A DNA stretch of 17,003 nucleotides from the NCBI GenBank assembly GCA_030672255.1, contig DAOVGU010000040.1, positions 1-17,003 of the forward strand, in the 5' to 3' direction. Positions 1 to 5,565 of this stretch are shown here, one piece after another. Position numbers and translations under genes: made by a program. The notes under the pieces are model-generated. The model saw only the letters and a program-made list of their open reading frames with translations. It did not search any database and was not told where the DNA came from. Source of the DNA: a bacterium. Its GTDB lineage: Bacteria; Ratteibacteria; UBA8468. The first letter of the stretch is position 1; each line of letters starts with the position of its first letter.

Positions 1-292
1 TATCGTACCCTGGGTTGCTACCACTGCTATACCCGGCAAATGGAGGATCAGAGGCAGCGGGATGCTCACTAGTTCCATAGTAAGTGTCAATATCCTCTGT
101 GAAAACATAGCAAGTATTCATCCCGTCACCATTATGCAGAGTTTGAAGTGCCTGGACCTGAGTTTGATATTTTTCTGGGGTGATAATCAAGACTTCATAA
201 TCTGTGGCAAAAGAGTCCTGGCTTGCAAATAGCAAGAAAAAGTTGATTACGAAGAATAATAAAAGGCCGACTTTATATCTGCTTTTAATCAT
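1..292 (-). CDS. Gingipain-type (C25) peptidase, N-terminal part, partial
   Basis: The gene starts at ATG 292-290, overlapping the TGA of the propeptide gene (ATGA), and runs off the left edge after 97 codons. Residues 1-29 (MIKSRYKVGLLLFFVINFFL... ending near SFA) form a clear signal peptide. The mature start TDYEVLIITPEKYQTQVQAL and the following NTCYVFTEDIDTYYGTS resemble the beginning of the gingipain/C25 catalytic domain, where a strand of the LIITP type precedes a helix and a second strand. The catalytic His and Cys lie outside the window. It is the last visible gene of an operon that begins at the promoter 1190-1218. Being exported separately from its propeptide-like partner is unusual for the family. 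The C25 assignment rests on a short N-terminal stretch and on the neighbour, so it is good but not certain. Confidence 0.65.
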   Translation of the reverse strand, partial: MIKSRYKVGLLLFFVINFFLLFASQDSFATDYEVLIITPEKYQTQVQALQTLHNGDGMNTCYVFTEDIDTYYGTSEHPAASDPPFAGYSSGSNPGYD

Positions 293-972
293 TCCGTCTC
301 CTCGTAATAAATGTTGAAGGAAACATCGGTAATCAGAAAAGCCTCACCCGTTTTTGGGATATACTGAACAGGGTAAAAGCGGAGATAAAGGTAAGTATTT
401 TGGTTATCCTTCCCTGTTTCATAGGTAAAGATTTTACCCGGGAAATAATTTTCGGAAGAATAGATTGCCTTGTCGGGAATTAACCCTCCTTTGGGCTGTG
501 GAATTGTTCCTTTTCTTGTTGGTTGAGGGGCTGGGGCAATTCTTAGTTTATTTAATATGGGGGCATACGTACCTCCGATAACCTCTACACTTCGAATCCG
601 GACATCTTTTGGGAAAGTATAAACAGCAATTTTAGCTGGTAGCTCTGGTTCTCCTGGTTTGCCTAAAGGCACAGTGCTTTTTATCTTTATAGAATCAAAA
701 TCTCTCACTCTTCTTAAACTACAGTCAGATATATTTATATTTAGACTTTTACTAATGCTTATCCCCCCAGATTGTGCCGCATAGCCCCGAGTAAAAGTCG
801 TTTTCTGTAAATTCTGTAAACTCTCGCCTCTGATTAAGGGGGATAAATTGTAAGAAGTTCCAAAACTGAGTTCTTTTTTAGAAGCCTGATTCTCTGCGAG
901 GGCTGGGCTTGTAAATATTAAAACAAGAATACTAATGCTCACCAAGAAAAATGCTAAACTTTCCTTTCTCAT
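289..972 (-). CDS. Secreted gingipain-propeptide-like protein (free-standing)
   Basis: A 227-aa protein with a signal peptide (about residues 1-26, ending SPALA). The segment around residues 103-135 (GKPGEPELPAKIAVYTFPKD, then a beta-rich VRIRSVEVIGG) matches the propeptide_C25 pattern, in which a G-x-P-x-LP motif is followed by beta strands. The C-terminus (YLYLRFYPVQYIPKTGEAF...VSFNIYYEE) also fits the beta-rich end of that propeptide. The start is ATG 972-970 with GGGGGA just upstream. The gene stops exactly where the C25 peptidase gene starts. In known gingipains the propeptide is part of the protease precursor. Here it is a separate exported protein, which may act as a chaperone or inhibitor in trans (inference). 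Confidence 0.65.
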   Translation of the reverse strand: MRKESLAFFLVSISILVLIFTSPALAENQASKKELSFGTSYNLSPLIRGESLQNLQKTTFTRGYAAQSGGISISKSLNINISDCSLRRVRDFDSIKIKSTVPLGKPGEPELPAKIAVYTFPKDVRIRSVEVIGGTYAPILNKLRIAPAPQPTRKGTIPQPKGGLIPDKAIYSSENYFPGKIFTYETGKDNQNTYLYLRFYPVQYIPKTGEAFLITDVSFNIYYEETE

Positions 973-980
973 CTTTCCCC

Positions 981-1085
981 CTATTTCTTTTTTTGCAACC
1001 TACCCAATCCGGATAAGAGAAATTCTAAGATTTCTTTGTGTTCTTCCGCATAATGCTCGTTCATCCTGTTAACAACTCCATACAT
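981..1085 (-). CDS. Small ORF, 34 aa, upstream of propeptide gene
   Basis: Encodes MYGVVNRMNEHYAEEHKEIL followed by EFLLSGLGRLQKKK, and stops at 981-983, eight bases before the propeptide ATG. The charged, amphipathic helix-like composition and tight spacing suggest it is translated. The same frame stays open upstream to a TAA near 1135 without an ATG (LLKVIAIAERRS precedes M1). A second short frame (1069-1167, MKTTVMSIKVTNTEAASKSY...) starts right after the promoter 1190-1218 and overlaps it. The two could be one about 60-aa protein broken by a frameshift. I do not recognise the family. Confidence 0.35.
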   Translation of the reverse strand: MYGVVNRMNEHYAEEHKEILEFLLSGLGRLQKKK

Positions 1086-1167
1086 AGATCTTCTTTCCGC
1101 GATTGCTATAACTTTTAGAAGCTGCTTCTGTGTTGGTTACCTTAATTGACATAACTGTTGTTTTCAT
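1069..1167 (-). CDS. Small ORF, 32 aa, first ORF after promoter
   Basis: This is the first ATG (1167-1165) after the predicted transcription start of the promoter at 1190-1218. It encodes MKTTVMSIKVTNTEAASKSY and twelve more residues. The downstream part of this frame looks random (RGKKIYVWSC), whereas the overlapping frame looks protein-like. The real product may therefore be the N-terminus of this ORF joined by a shift around 1100-1120 to the 981-1085 ORF. No strong SD precedes it, and the leader is only about 15 nt. Confidence 0.25.
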   Translation of the reverse strand: MKTTVMSIKVTNTEAASKSYSNRGKKIYVWSC

Positions 1168-1189
1168 AACTCTTTACTTTTACTAGTAA

Positions 1190-1218
1190 ATCTTACCATA
1201 AAGTTTTATGATTGTCAA
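1190..1218 (-). promoter_or_regulatory. Sigma-70-type promoter
   Basis: On the minus strand TTGACA (1218-1213) and TAAGAT (1195-1190) are separated by exactly 17 bases. It reads towards the small ORFs, the propeptide gene and the C25 peptidase gene, and lies just beyond the end of the outer-membrane-protein gene. It would make the protease block a separate transcription unit. Confidence 0.7.
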
Positions 1219-1251
1219 TTTCTACCTTTTCTCTCCCCGAGAAAGGTATTC

Positions 1252-2339
1252 TTAGAACTGCAATTTAAGGGAACCTATTCCAAATTTTGTCTTTTGTGTC
1301 CCCGTATTATAAGCAAGATCAACCGCGATATATTTGGTAAACCGATATCCCGTGCCGATAGTAAAAAAATTCTCCGACTCTCCAAATGCCATAGTATCCG
1401 GTGACTCCATAGTGTAAAACCCAAGACGTAAGGGCATATTTCCAAATTTTCTCTCCAGCCAAAATGAAAATCGGTTACGTCAGAATAACTATCTTTCGGA
1501 CCTGAAAACTGGGAGTCGTAAAAAGCGTGAGTAACATCGAATGCTAATATGAGACGAGAAGTATTGAAAGATGTTCCCATCCCAAGGGTACCAGGCAATT
1601 GAGCAATGGTTTCCCTTGTTGTATTCGTATAAGGGAAATAAAAATCTCCTTTAAGCCTCTTAGGACTCCGATATACTAACCCTGCCTTCCAATCAAAATT
1701 TTCTGTGAATTTAAGCTTAGAAAGAAAACCGAAGATGAAAGAATTCGCCTCCTCTTCCCCGAAATGGGTAGCTTGATAATCTCCGCATTTTTCACTAATT
1801 TCAAACTTACTCGGATATTCATCATGACAATAGCTGATACCTCCGTAGAGTTTTGGATGTATCTTATAAGCAAGAGCAAGAGTGTTTACTTTAAGTCTGG
1901 CATCAAAAGCTACGAGACCATAGGTGGCTTCCGCATGAAATAGAGAAGCCCCACGTATATATTTTCCTATGCCAAAACATATTTTTTTGCCAGGAAAGGT
2001 GGCACCAATAAATTGGGTATTCCACTTATTACGGCAGGAAATAGCTTCATCGTTCTCAGAATTAAGCTCATAATAGGGATACCCCTTTCCGCTCCAAGAA
2101 AGTTCTATCTTTTCTAAACCAGCCATTCCTGCAGGGTTCCAGTACATACTTGAAGTAGCAGAAAGGGAGATTCCTGCTCCACCCATCCCCATAATCTCTG
2201 CATCTATTCCTTCCTCTTTAGCCACACCGAAACCAATGCAGTAGCTTTCACTCTCTATTAAGACAAGAACTAAAAAGATAACTAAACTGATGTAGACAAA
2301 ATAATGGTTACTTTGATTTATTTCTCTCGTTTTAATCAT
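1252..2339 (-). pseudogene. FadL/PorV-like outer-membrane beta-barrel protein, -1 frameshift
   Basis: The N-terminus has a hydrophobic signal segment (about residues 16-30), then GFGVAKEEGIDAEIMGMGGA and SSMYWNPAGMAG. This is the OMPP1/FadL/PorV signature (early GMGGA, then NPAG). Alternating beta-strand segments follow. The first frame (2339 to 1275) loses sense after about residue 295. The barrel continues in the -1 frame with MPLRLGFYTMESPDTMAFGE and ends GIGSLKLQF at 1252, with the terminal Phe expected of outer-membrane proteins. The shift lies at 1443-1450, where AAAATTTG could be one A short or act as a slippery site. Total length about 362 aa, normal for the family. M1 (2339) is chosen because the signal peptide needs it, although no SD is visible. 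PorV proteins serve type IX secretion, so the nearby C25 peptidase makes a link possible but unproven. Confidence 0.7.
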
Positions 2340-2413
2340 ACATTAGGAGAGGCTTCGGAGGAAAATTGGTTTTAGGAAGTAAAAGTGGATATGGTAACCA
2401 AGCATTTACTTTA

Positions 2414-2551
2414 CTACATCCTCTCCGTATCTAAAAACATCTCTTCTTGGTATTCCCGAAGTTTTGCTGCCTCCATGTAATTTTCCAGAGCGTCTTTGTG
2501 GAGAAAAATTATAATAAGTCCTACAACTCCAGTTAAGGCTTTGGCGGGCAT
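2414..2551 (-). CDS. Small ORF, 45 aa, UVR-like helical C-terminus
   Basis: Starts at ATG 2551-2549, about 30 nt after the predicted start of transcription from the promoter at 2588-2616, and ends 74 nt before the outer-membrane-protein gene. A hydrophobic stretch (ALTGVVGLIIIFL) is followed by a charged helix, ALENYMEAAKLREYQEEMFL. That helix resembles the UVR/UvrB-type motif (xxAAKLRExxEE) found at the ends of several bacterial proteins. No SD is visible. It could be a real small protein or the tail of a decayed larger gene. Codon choice and the clean promoter favour expression. Confidence 0.4.
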   Translation of the reverse strand: MPAKALTGVVGLIIIFLHKDALENYMEAAKLREYQEEMFLDTERM

Positions 2552-2587
2552 GTTATTATTTTTAAAAAGGATTTATCTTGTCTTTTA

Positions 2588-2616
2588 ATTATACTCCTTT
2601 CTTGGTTCTTTGGCAA
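2588..2616 (-). promoter_or_regulatory. Sigma-70-type promoter for the outer-membrane-protein unit
   Basis: Minus-strand TTGCCA (2616-2611) and a perfect TATAAT (2593-2588) with 17-base spacing. It is back to back with the plus-strand promoter at 2636-2664, leaving about 19 bases between the two -35 boxes. Confidence 0.65.
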
Positions 2617-2635
2617 CGAAAGGGTCAGGAGCTGT

Positions 2636-2664
2636 TTGGCGGGAGTGAGCAAGCAGGGTATAAT
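2636..2664 (+). promoter_or_regulatory. Sigma-70-type promoter for yjbQ-like gene
   Basis: TTGGCG (2636-2641), 17-base spacer, perfect TATAAT (2659-2664). A strong SD, AAAGGAGG (2676-2683), and the ATG at 2694 follow. Confidence 0.65.
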
Positions 2665-2693
2665 ATACTTGAGTGAAAGGAGGTTGAATAGAT

Positions 2694-3110
2694 ATGAAAA
2701 ATTATCGGAAAGAATTATTCTTTGATGTCCCTACCCGAAGAGCCTTTATCAGTATAACAAAGGAAGTGGAGGATGCCGTAGAAAAAAGTAAAATCAAGGA
2801 AGGTTTTTGTCTGGTCAATGCGATGCATATCACCGCCAGCGTCTTCATTAATGATGATGAAAAAGGATTGCATAGTGACTATGAAAAATGGCTGGAGAAA
2901 TTAGCTCCCCATGAACCAGTTTCCCAGTATCAGCATAACAATGGCGAAGATAATGCTGATGCTCATCTGAAACGGCAAGTTATGGGAAGGGAGGTAGTAG
3001 TGGCTATTACCGATGGTAAACTTGATTTTGGTCCCTGGGAACAAATCTTCTATGGTGAGTCCGATGGTGGGAGGAGAAAGCGGGTGCTGATAAAGATTAT
3101 TGGGGAGTAA
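2694..3110 (+). CDS. yjbQ: YjbQ/UPF0047 family protein (secondary thiamine-phosphate synthase-like)
   Basis: A 138-aa protein, the usual length for UPF0047. It carries the family hallmarks in order: a HITASVFINDDE segment at residues 46-57, DNADAHLKRQVMG around residues 86-98, and GKLDFGPWEQIFYGESDGGR followed by KRVLIKIIGE at the C-terminus. These include the conserved histidines and the FGPWEQI-Y-E-DG-R core. Members form trimers, and some complement loss of thiamine-phosphate synthase, but the physiological reaction remains unsettled. The start is decided by the SD AAAGGAGG ten bases upstream. The gene is monocistronic, with its own promoter, and converges on the operon that ends at 3125. 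Confidence 0.92.
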   Translation: MKNYRKELFFDVPTRRAFISITKEVEDAVEKSKIKEGFCLVNAMHITASVFINDDEKGLHSDYEKWLEKLAPHEPVSQYQHNNGEDNADAHLKRQVMGREVVVAITDGKLDFGPWEQIFYGESDGGRRKRVLIKIIGE

Positions 3111-3124
3111 CTTATTTCCGGAGA

Positions 3125-3532
3125 TTATTTATCTTGCAAGCGGAGAAAATTTCTCATTATCTCATTACTCCTCTCTTTCAAACCAGCATGAATATTGGCA
3201 ATTAGCATAACTATAATTGCCGGGAGAAGGCAACTCCAGTTATGAACCCATAGACCATAAACAGTCAAAGGCCAACCAATGATATGTAAAATAATACCGA
3301 CACGATTAAAATAACTTCTTATCCAAATTTTGATTAACCTCGTTGTATCAAAGCCAAGTATGGAGGGAAGGCAAAGCAAGGTGCTGACAACAAAGCTCAA
3401 GACAATCCACAATGGACTGTGAACCCATAACCCATAGGCAATAGCTGTGTACCATATTATATGCCCTGCGAAACAGAAAGGGTCTTTATGAATTCTTTCT
3501 GCCAATTCTTTATATTTATTAAATTTATTCAA
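3125..3532 (-). CDS. Small multi-spanning membrane protein, unknown function
   Basis: About 135 aa. A charged amphipathic start (NKFNKYKELAERIHKDP) is followed by three or four hydrophobic segments. Two are related, each containing YGLWVHS/N (IIWYTAIAYGLWVHSPLWIV and IIGWPLTVYGLWVHNW), so the protein looks like an internal duplication of a two-helix unit. The tail is charged (LKERSNEIMRNFLRLQDK). I chose TTG 3532-3530 because a perfect AAAGGAGG lies four bases before it. An in-frame ATG at 3556-3554 directly abuts the stop of the PtsN-like gene but has no SD, and would add eight residues. It is the last gene of the small-protein operon. I do not recognise the family. Confidence 0.7.
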   Translation of the reverse strand: MNKFNKYKELAERIHKDPFCFAGHIIWYTAIAYGLWVHSPLWIVLSFVVSTLLCLPSILGFDTTRLIKIWIRSYFNRVGIILHIIGWPLTVYGLWVHNWSCLLPAIIVMLIANIHAGLKERSNEIMRNFLRLQDK

Positions 3533-3536
3533 TTTT

Positions 3537-3544
3537 CCTCCTTT
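3537..3544 (-). promoter_or_regulatory. Ribosome binding site deciding the TTG start
   Basis: Minus-strand AAAGGAGG, fully complementary to the 16S anti-SD, sits four bases before TTG 3532. It would lie inside the coding region if the upstream ATG at 3556 were used, so it favours the internal TTG. Confidence 0.55.
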
Positions 3545-3556
3545 CTCCGTTCTCAT

Positions 3557-4024
3557 TTAGGAGCTTTTTTCGTCCTCTTCCCTGATGAGTTTGAAAAGTT
3601 CTTTACTTCCCCCTTTACAGGATTTCAGGGAATTGCGAAAGACCTCGTCCTTGAGTAACCGGGCAATCTTAGCCAAGACCTTAAGATGCGTTCCTGTGGC
3701 CTCTACCGGTGCCAGAACCAGAAAGATAATGTAAACAAGCTCCTCATCCAAAGATTCAAACTTAACCCCCCCTTGGGAAAATCCAAAAGCAATAACAATT
3801 TCTTTTATCTGGTCGATCTTAACATGAGGAACTGCTATTCCCTGGCCAATGCCTGTACTGCCTAATTTTTCCCTTTCTAATAAAAGATCTACAACCTTTT
3901 CCTTATCTGAAATTTTACCCCTTTTCTCTAATATGGTCACTAACTCCTTTATCGCTCCATCCTTATCTGTTGCTTTTAAATCCGGGATGATTGCTTCCTC
4001 CTTCAAAAAATCAATAATTTTCAC
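3557..4024 (-). CDS. ptsN: PTS EIIA component, PtsN/fructose-mannitol type
   Basis: A 155-aa single-domain EIIA of the fructose/mannitol class. The phosphorylation site is H67 in STGIGQGIAVPHVK (about residues 56-69), matching the family G-I-G-x-G-x-A-x-P-H motif. The core VYIIFLVLAPVEATGTHLKV and LAKIARLLKDEVFRNSL are the usual second conserved block. No HPr, EI or permease domain is attached and no transporter gene is near, so a regulatory PtsN-like role is more likely than sugar uptake (inference). The start is GTG at 4024-4022, nine bases after the stop of the 56-aa gene. Its stop is followed at once by the next ORF, so it is part of the small-protein operon. Confidence 0.88.
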   Translation of the reverse strand: MKIIDFLKEEAIIPDLKATDKDGAIKELVTILEKRGKISDKEKVVDLLLEREKLGSTGIGQGIAVPHVKIDQIKEIVIAFGFSQGGVKFESLDEELVYIIFLVLAPVEATGTHLKVLAKIARLLKDEVFRNSLKSCKGGSKELFKLIREEDEKSS

Positions 4025-4033
4025 TTTTAGAGA

Positions 4034-4204
4034 TTACTTATTTTCTACAATTACCTCTTCGGGATTTTTTGTCTTACATTCATCACATAACTTGCCGGAT
4101 GTCGGCTTGCTACTCCTTGCGGCATAATTTTCTTTAGGCCAGTTTGAACAATCCTCAGACCAATGCCATATATCACTGTCTATTCTTTTGCGATATTTTG
4201 CCAT
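4034..4204 (-). CDS. Small Cys-containing protein, 56 aa, putative zinc binder
   Basis: Reads MAKYRKRIDSDIWHWSEDCS, then NWPKENYAARSSKPTSGKLC, then DECKTKNPEEVIVENK. C19, C40 and C43 (the latter two in LCDEC), with H14, could form one zinc site. The W-H-W...CSNWP...KPTSGxLCxEC pattern resembles a widespread family of tiny uncharacterised proteins in environmental bacteria (recalled from memory; name unknown). The start ATG 4204-4202 has a strong SD, TAAGGAGG, ten bases upstream. It lies between the 60-aa ORF and the PtsN-like gene with gaps of 26 and 9 bases. Confidence 0.75.
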   Translation of the reverse strand: MAKYRKRIDSDIWHWSEDCSNWPKENYAARSSKPTSGKLCDECKTKNPEEVIVENK

Positions 4205-4230
4205 ATCCTTTTGCCTCCTTAAGACACAAT

Positions 4231-4413
4231 CTATTTCTCTGCTTGTATCTCAGTTCCAGTCTGTTTACCTCTCTCTGCCAATTCTTTTTTCAAAACAGAA
4301 ACTGCCGGATTGGCTTTGTCCTGCAATTGCCGGGCTTTTCTGGAAAGATCCTCAATAATGTGGTATAGACTTTCCTCCTTGTTAATTCTGTCCATTAATT
4401 TGCCAATCTGCAT
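4231..4413 (-). CDS. Small helical protein, 60 aa, unknown
   Basis: Begins MQIGKLMDRINKEESLYHII and is almost wholly charged amphipathic helix, with a likely coiled coil in residues 10-50 (DLSRKARQLQDKANPAVSVL). ATG 4413-4411 lies two bases after the stop of the cold-shock gene with no separate SD, so it is probably translated by coupling. Family unknown. The operon position and the absence of a better overlapping frame support it. Confidence 0.6.
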   Translation of the reverse strand: MQIGKLMDRINKEESLYHIIEDLSRKARQLQDKANPAVSVLKKELAERGKQTGTEIQAEK

Positions 4414-4415
4414 GG

Positions 4416-4625
4416 TTATGATTGTAATTTTACAACATTACCTGCCTGTCGTCCTTTTTTACCCTGTATAATTTCAAACTCGACCTTCTCGCCGCTTCGC
4501 AAGGTCATTAGCCCTTCTTCTTTAATAGCAGTGTAATGCACAAGACAATCTTCGCTTGCATCATCCGGGACAATAAACCCATATCCTTTCTTATCATCAA
4601 ACCATTTGACTGTTCCTCTGACCAT
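4416..4625 (-). CDS. csp: Cold-shock domain protein (Csp)
   Basis: A 69-aa single cold-shock domain, the typical length. RNP1 is KGYGFIV (residues 13-19; consensus KGFGFI) and RNP2 is CLVHYTAI (residues 27-34; consensus VFVHFSAI), where Cys-Leu replaces the usual Val-Phe. The start MVRGTVKWFDDKKGYGFI and the end GRQAGNVVKL match the family. The product should bind single-stranded nucleic acid and act as an RNA chaperone. It is embedded in the small-protein operon, 28 bases after the zinc-ribbon gene and 2 bases before the 60-aa gene. Confidence 0.93.
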   Translation of the reverse strand: MVRGTVKWFDDKKGYGFIVPDDASEDCLVHYTAIKEEGLMTLRSGEKVEFEIIQGKKGRQAGNVVKLQS

Positions 4626-4653
4626 TATGTTTTTATCTTTTCCTTATCCATTG

Positions 4654-4890
4654 TTACTTTTCACTCTCTGATTTTTCCAGTTCATAGATATATTTGCGCA
4701 GGCAGTCATTACAGAGAATACCATCTTCTGGGGGAATAAAACGAAGAGATATCAGAAGGTCAAAATTGGAAGGAACTTTCTTGCTACAGCGCTTGCATTC
4801 AAATTTGCCTTTGAGTTCAGAATATTCTTCCTCAATGATGGCTGTTAGCCTTTCCTGAATTTTTCTTAATGTGTCTGTATCCTCTTTCAC
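4654..4890 (-). CDS. Small four-cysteine zinc-ribbon protein, 78 aa
   Basis: An N-terminal helix (residues 1-28, DTLRKIQERLTAIIEEEYSE) leads into a zinc-ribbon-like C-terminus with two knuckles, C32-x2-C35 (ECKRC) and C60-x2-C63 (CNDC), 24 residues apart. The start is GTG 4890-4888, which overlaps the TGA of the preceding 51-aa gene (GTGA), a sign of coupling. Function is unknown. Binding RNA, DNA or a protein partner are all possible. Confidence 0.75.
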   Translation of the reverse strand: MKEDTDTLRKIQERLTAIIEEEYSELKGKFECKRCSKKVPSNFDLLISLRFIPPEDGILCNDCLRKYIYELEKSESEK

Positions 4891-5042
4891 TTTTTCTTCT
4901 TCTCCTCTTTATGGAATTTGATTAAGAATTTCTTGAAAGACCTTCCTGCTTTTTTCCAAAGACCCTCTGCCTTTGCCCTGTTATAGTTATAATCACCGAA
5001 CATACTGGCAATTTCTGGCTCTTTGTCAGGCTGTCTTGTCAT
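4887..5042 (-). CDS. Small basic protein, 51 aa, unknown
   Basis: Reads MTRQPDKEPEIASMFGDYNY, then NRAKAEGLWKKAGRSFKKFL, then IKFHKEEKKKK. The C-terminal two thirds is strongly basic and amphipathic, which could bind nucleic acid or a membrane surface. ATG 5042-5040 lies 21 bases after the one-helix membrane protein gene, and its TGA overlaps the GTG of the zinc-ribbon gene. No family recognised. Confidence 0.6.
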   Translation of the reverse strand: MTRQPDKEPEIASMFGDYNYNRAKAEGLWKKAGRSFKKFLIKFHKEEKKKK

Positions 5043-5063
5043 TGTTTTTTGATTATCTCTAAA

Positions 5064-5165
5064 TTACTTCCGAGCGCGAAAGAATAGAACTACCCCGGCA
5101 AGAATAAGCATAATGGCGATAGTAATTGCTATGGCTTCAATCCAGCGGATAGGTCTTTTTTTCAT
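5064..5165 (-). CDS. One-helix membrane protein, 33 aa
   Basis: MKKRPIRWIEAIAITIAIML followed by ILAGVVLFFRARK. A basic N-terminus, one transmembrane helix (about residues 9-29) and a basic tail suggest a small inner-membrane protein. Its ATG overlaps the TGA of the upstream Cys-rich gene (ATGA), indicating translational coupling. Function unknown. Confidence 0.6.
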   Translation of the reverse strand: MKKRPIRWIEAIAITIAIMLILAGVVLFFRARK

Positions 5166-5326
5166 AAGCGTCCTTTCTGTTTTAGTTGAAATGCCTCACA
5201 GTCATGCTCCTCATTCTCGCCTTCTATTTTCTCGTTAAAGTGCAGACAAAACTTCTGGCCAGACTCTTCTTCAGCCGAGGACATCTCTACATAGAAAACA
5301 CAGTCCTTACATTTTATCTTTTCCAC
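5162..5326 (-). CDS. Small Cys-rich protein, 54 aa, putative zinc binder
   Basis: From GTG 5326-5324: MEKIKCKDCVFYVEMSSAEE, then ESGQKFCLHFNEKIEGENEE, then HDCEAFQLKQKGRL. C6-x2-C9, C27 and C43, with H29 and H41 nearby, suit a metal site of the C-x2-C...C...C type. It is the first clearly coding gene of the small-protein operon and is coupled by a 4-base overlap to the one-helix protein. SD sequence is weak. The start overlaps the end of another short frame (stop at 5314-5316). Confidence 0.6.
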   Translation of the reverse strand: MEKIKCKDCVFYVEMSSAEEESGQKFCLHFNEKIEGENEEHDCEAFQLKQKGRL

Positions 5327-5373
5327 TTTTTAATAAATTTATTTTCTTTCCTGTTTTGGAGAAGATAGAACAT
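5314..5373 (-). other. Open frame with possible transmembrane segment, start unclear
   Basis: The frame ending at TAA 5316-5314 encodes KAGFIILFAFMFYLLQNRKE and a basic tail (NKFIKKWKR). This resembles a one-helix membrane protein, but the only ATG (5373) is inside the hydrophobic part. The frame stays open upstream through the structured element without an ATG, GTG or TTG. It could be a small protein with a non-standard start or a remnant. Confidence 0.2.
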
Positions 5374-5453
5374 AAAGGCAAAGAGAATAATAAAGCCTGC
5401 TTTATCGGTGAGAGATGATAGAACAGATTTCGCATCCCTCTGCCTTTTATTTT

Positions 5454-5565
5454 TTTTATAGAGGGGAGTGGGGGCCAGACCGTCAGGATACGGAATTGCC
5501 CCGGCGTGTCATCATTGGGTTTCTCCTGATATTCACCCGGTTACCCGCATCTCCCCCCTATAAAA
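5454..5565 (-). ncRNA. GC-rich structured element, candidate RNA
   Basis: A 15-bp outer stem joins 5454-5468 and 5551-5565. Its single non-Watson-Crick position is G-U in minus-strand RNA but A-C in plus-strand RNA, which favours transcription on the minus strand, the direction of the neighbouring genes. Inside are at least two hairpins: GGGGC 5471-5475 with GCCCC 5498-5502, enclosing CCGT/ACGG (5480-5483 and 5490-5493), and GGGT 5517-5520 with ACCC 5535-5538. The element is far richer in G+C than its surroundings. The stop codon of the HD-GYP gene (5558-5560) lies in the outer stem. No U-run follows on either strand, so it is not a simple terminator. No match to a riboswitch class or SRP RNA could be recalled. 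Confidence 0.4.

Noticed and set aside
1219..1250. Terminator after the outer-membrane-protein gene
   Set aside because: TACCTTTCTC...GAGAGAAAAGGTA can form an imperfect hairpin, but no T-run follows on the minus strand.
5390..5405. ATAAAGC/GCTTTAT hairpin as a terminator before the small-protein operon
   Set aside because: Short stem, 2-base centre and no proper T-run; it would also cut off the operon from upstream transcription without evidence.
5454..5565. Cobalamin, c-di-GMP or SRP RNA identity for the structured element
   Set aside because: GTCAGGATACGG and GGTGAATATCAGG recall parts of known RNAs, but the order, polarity and core motifs do not fit any of them.
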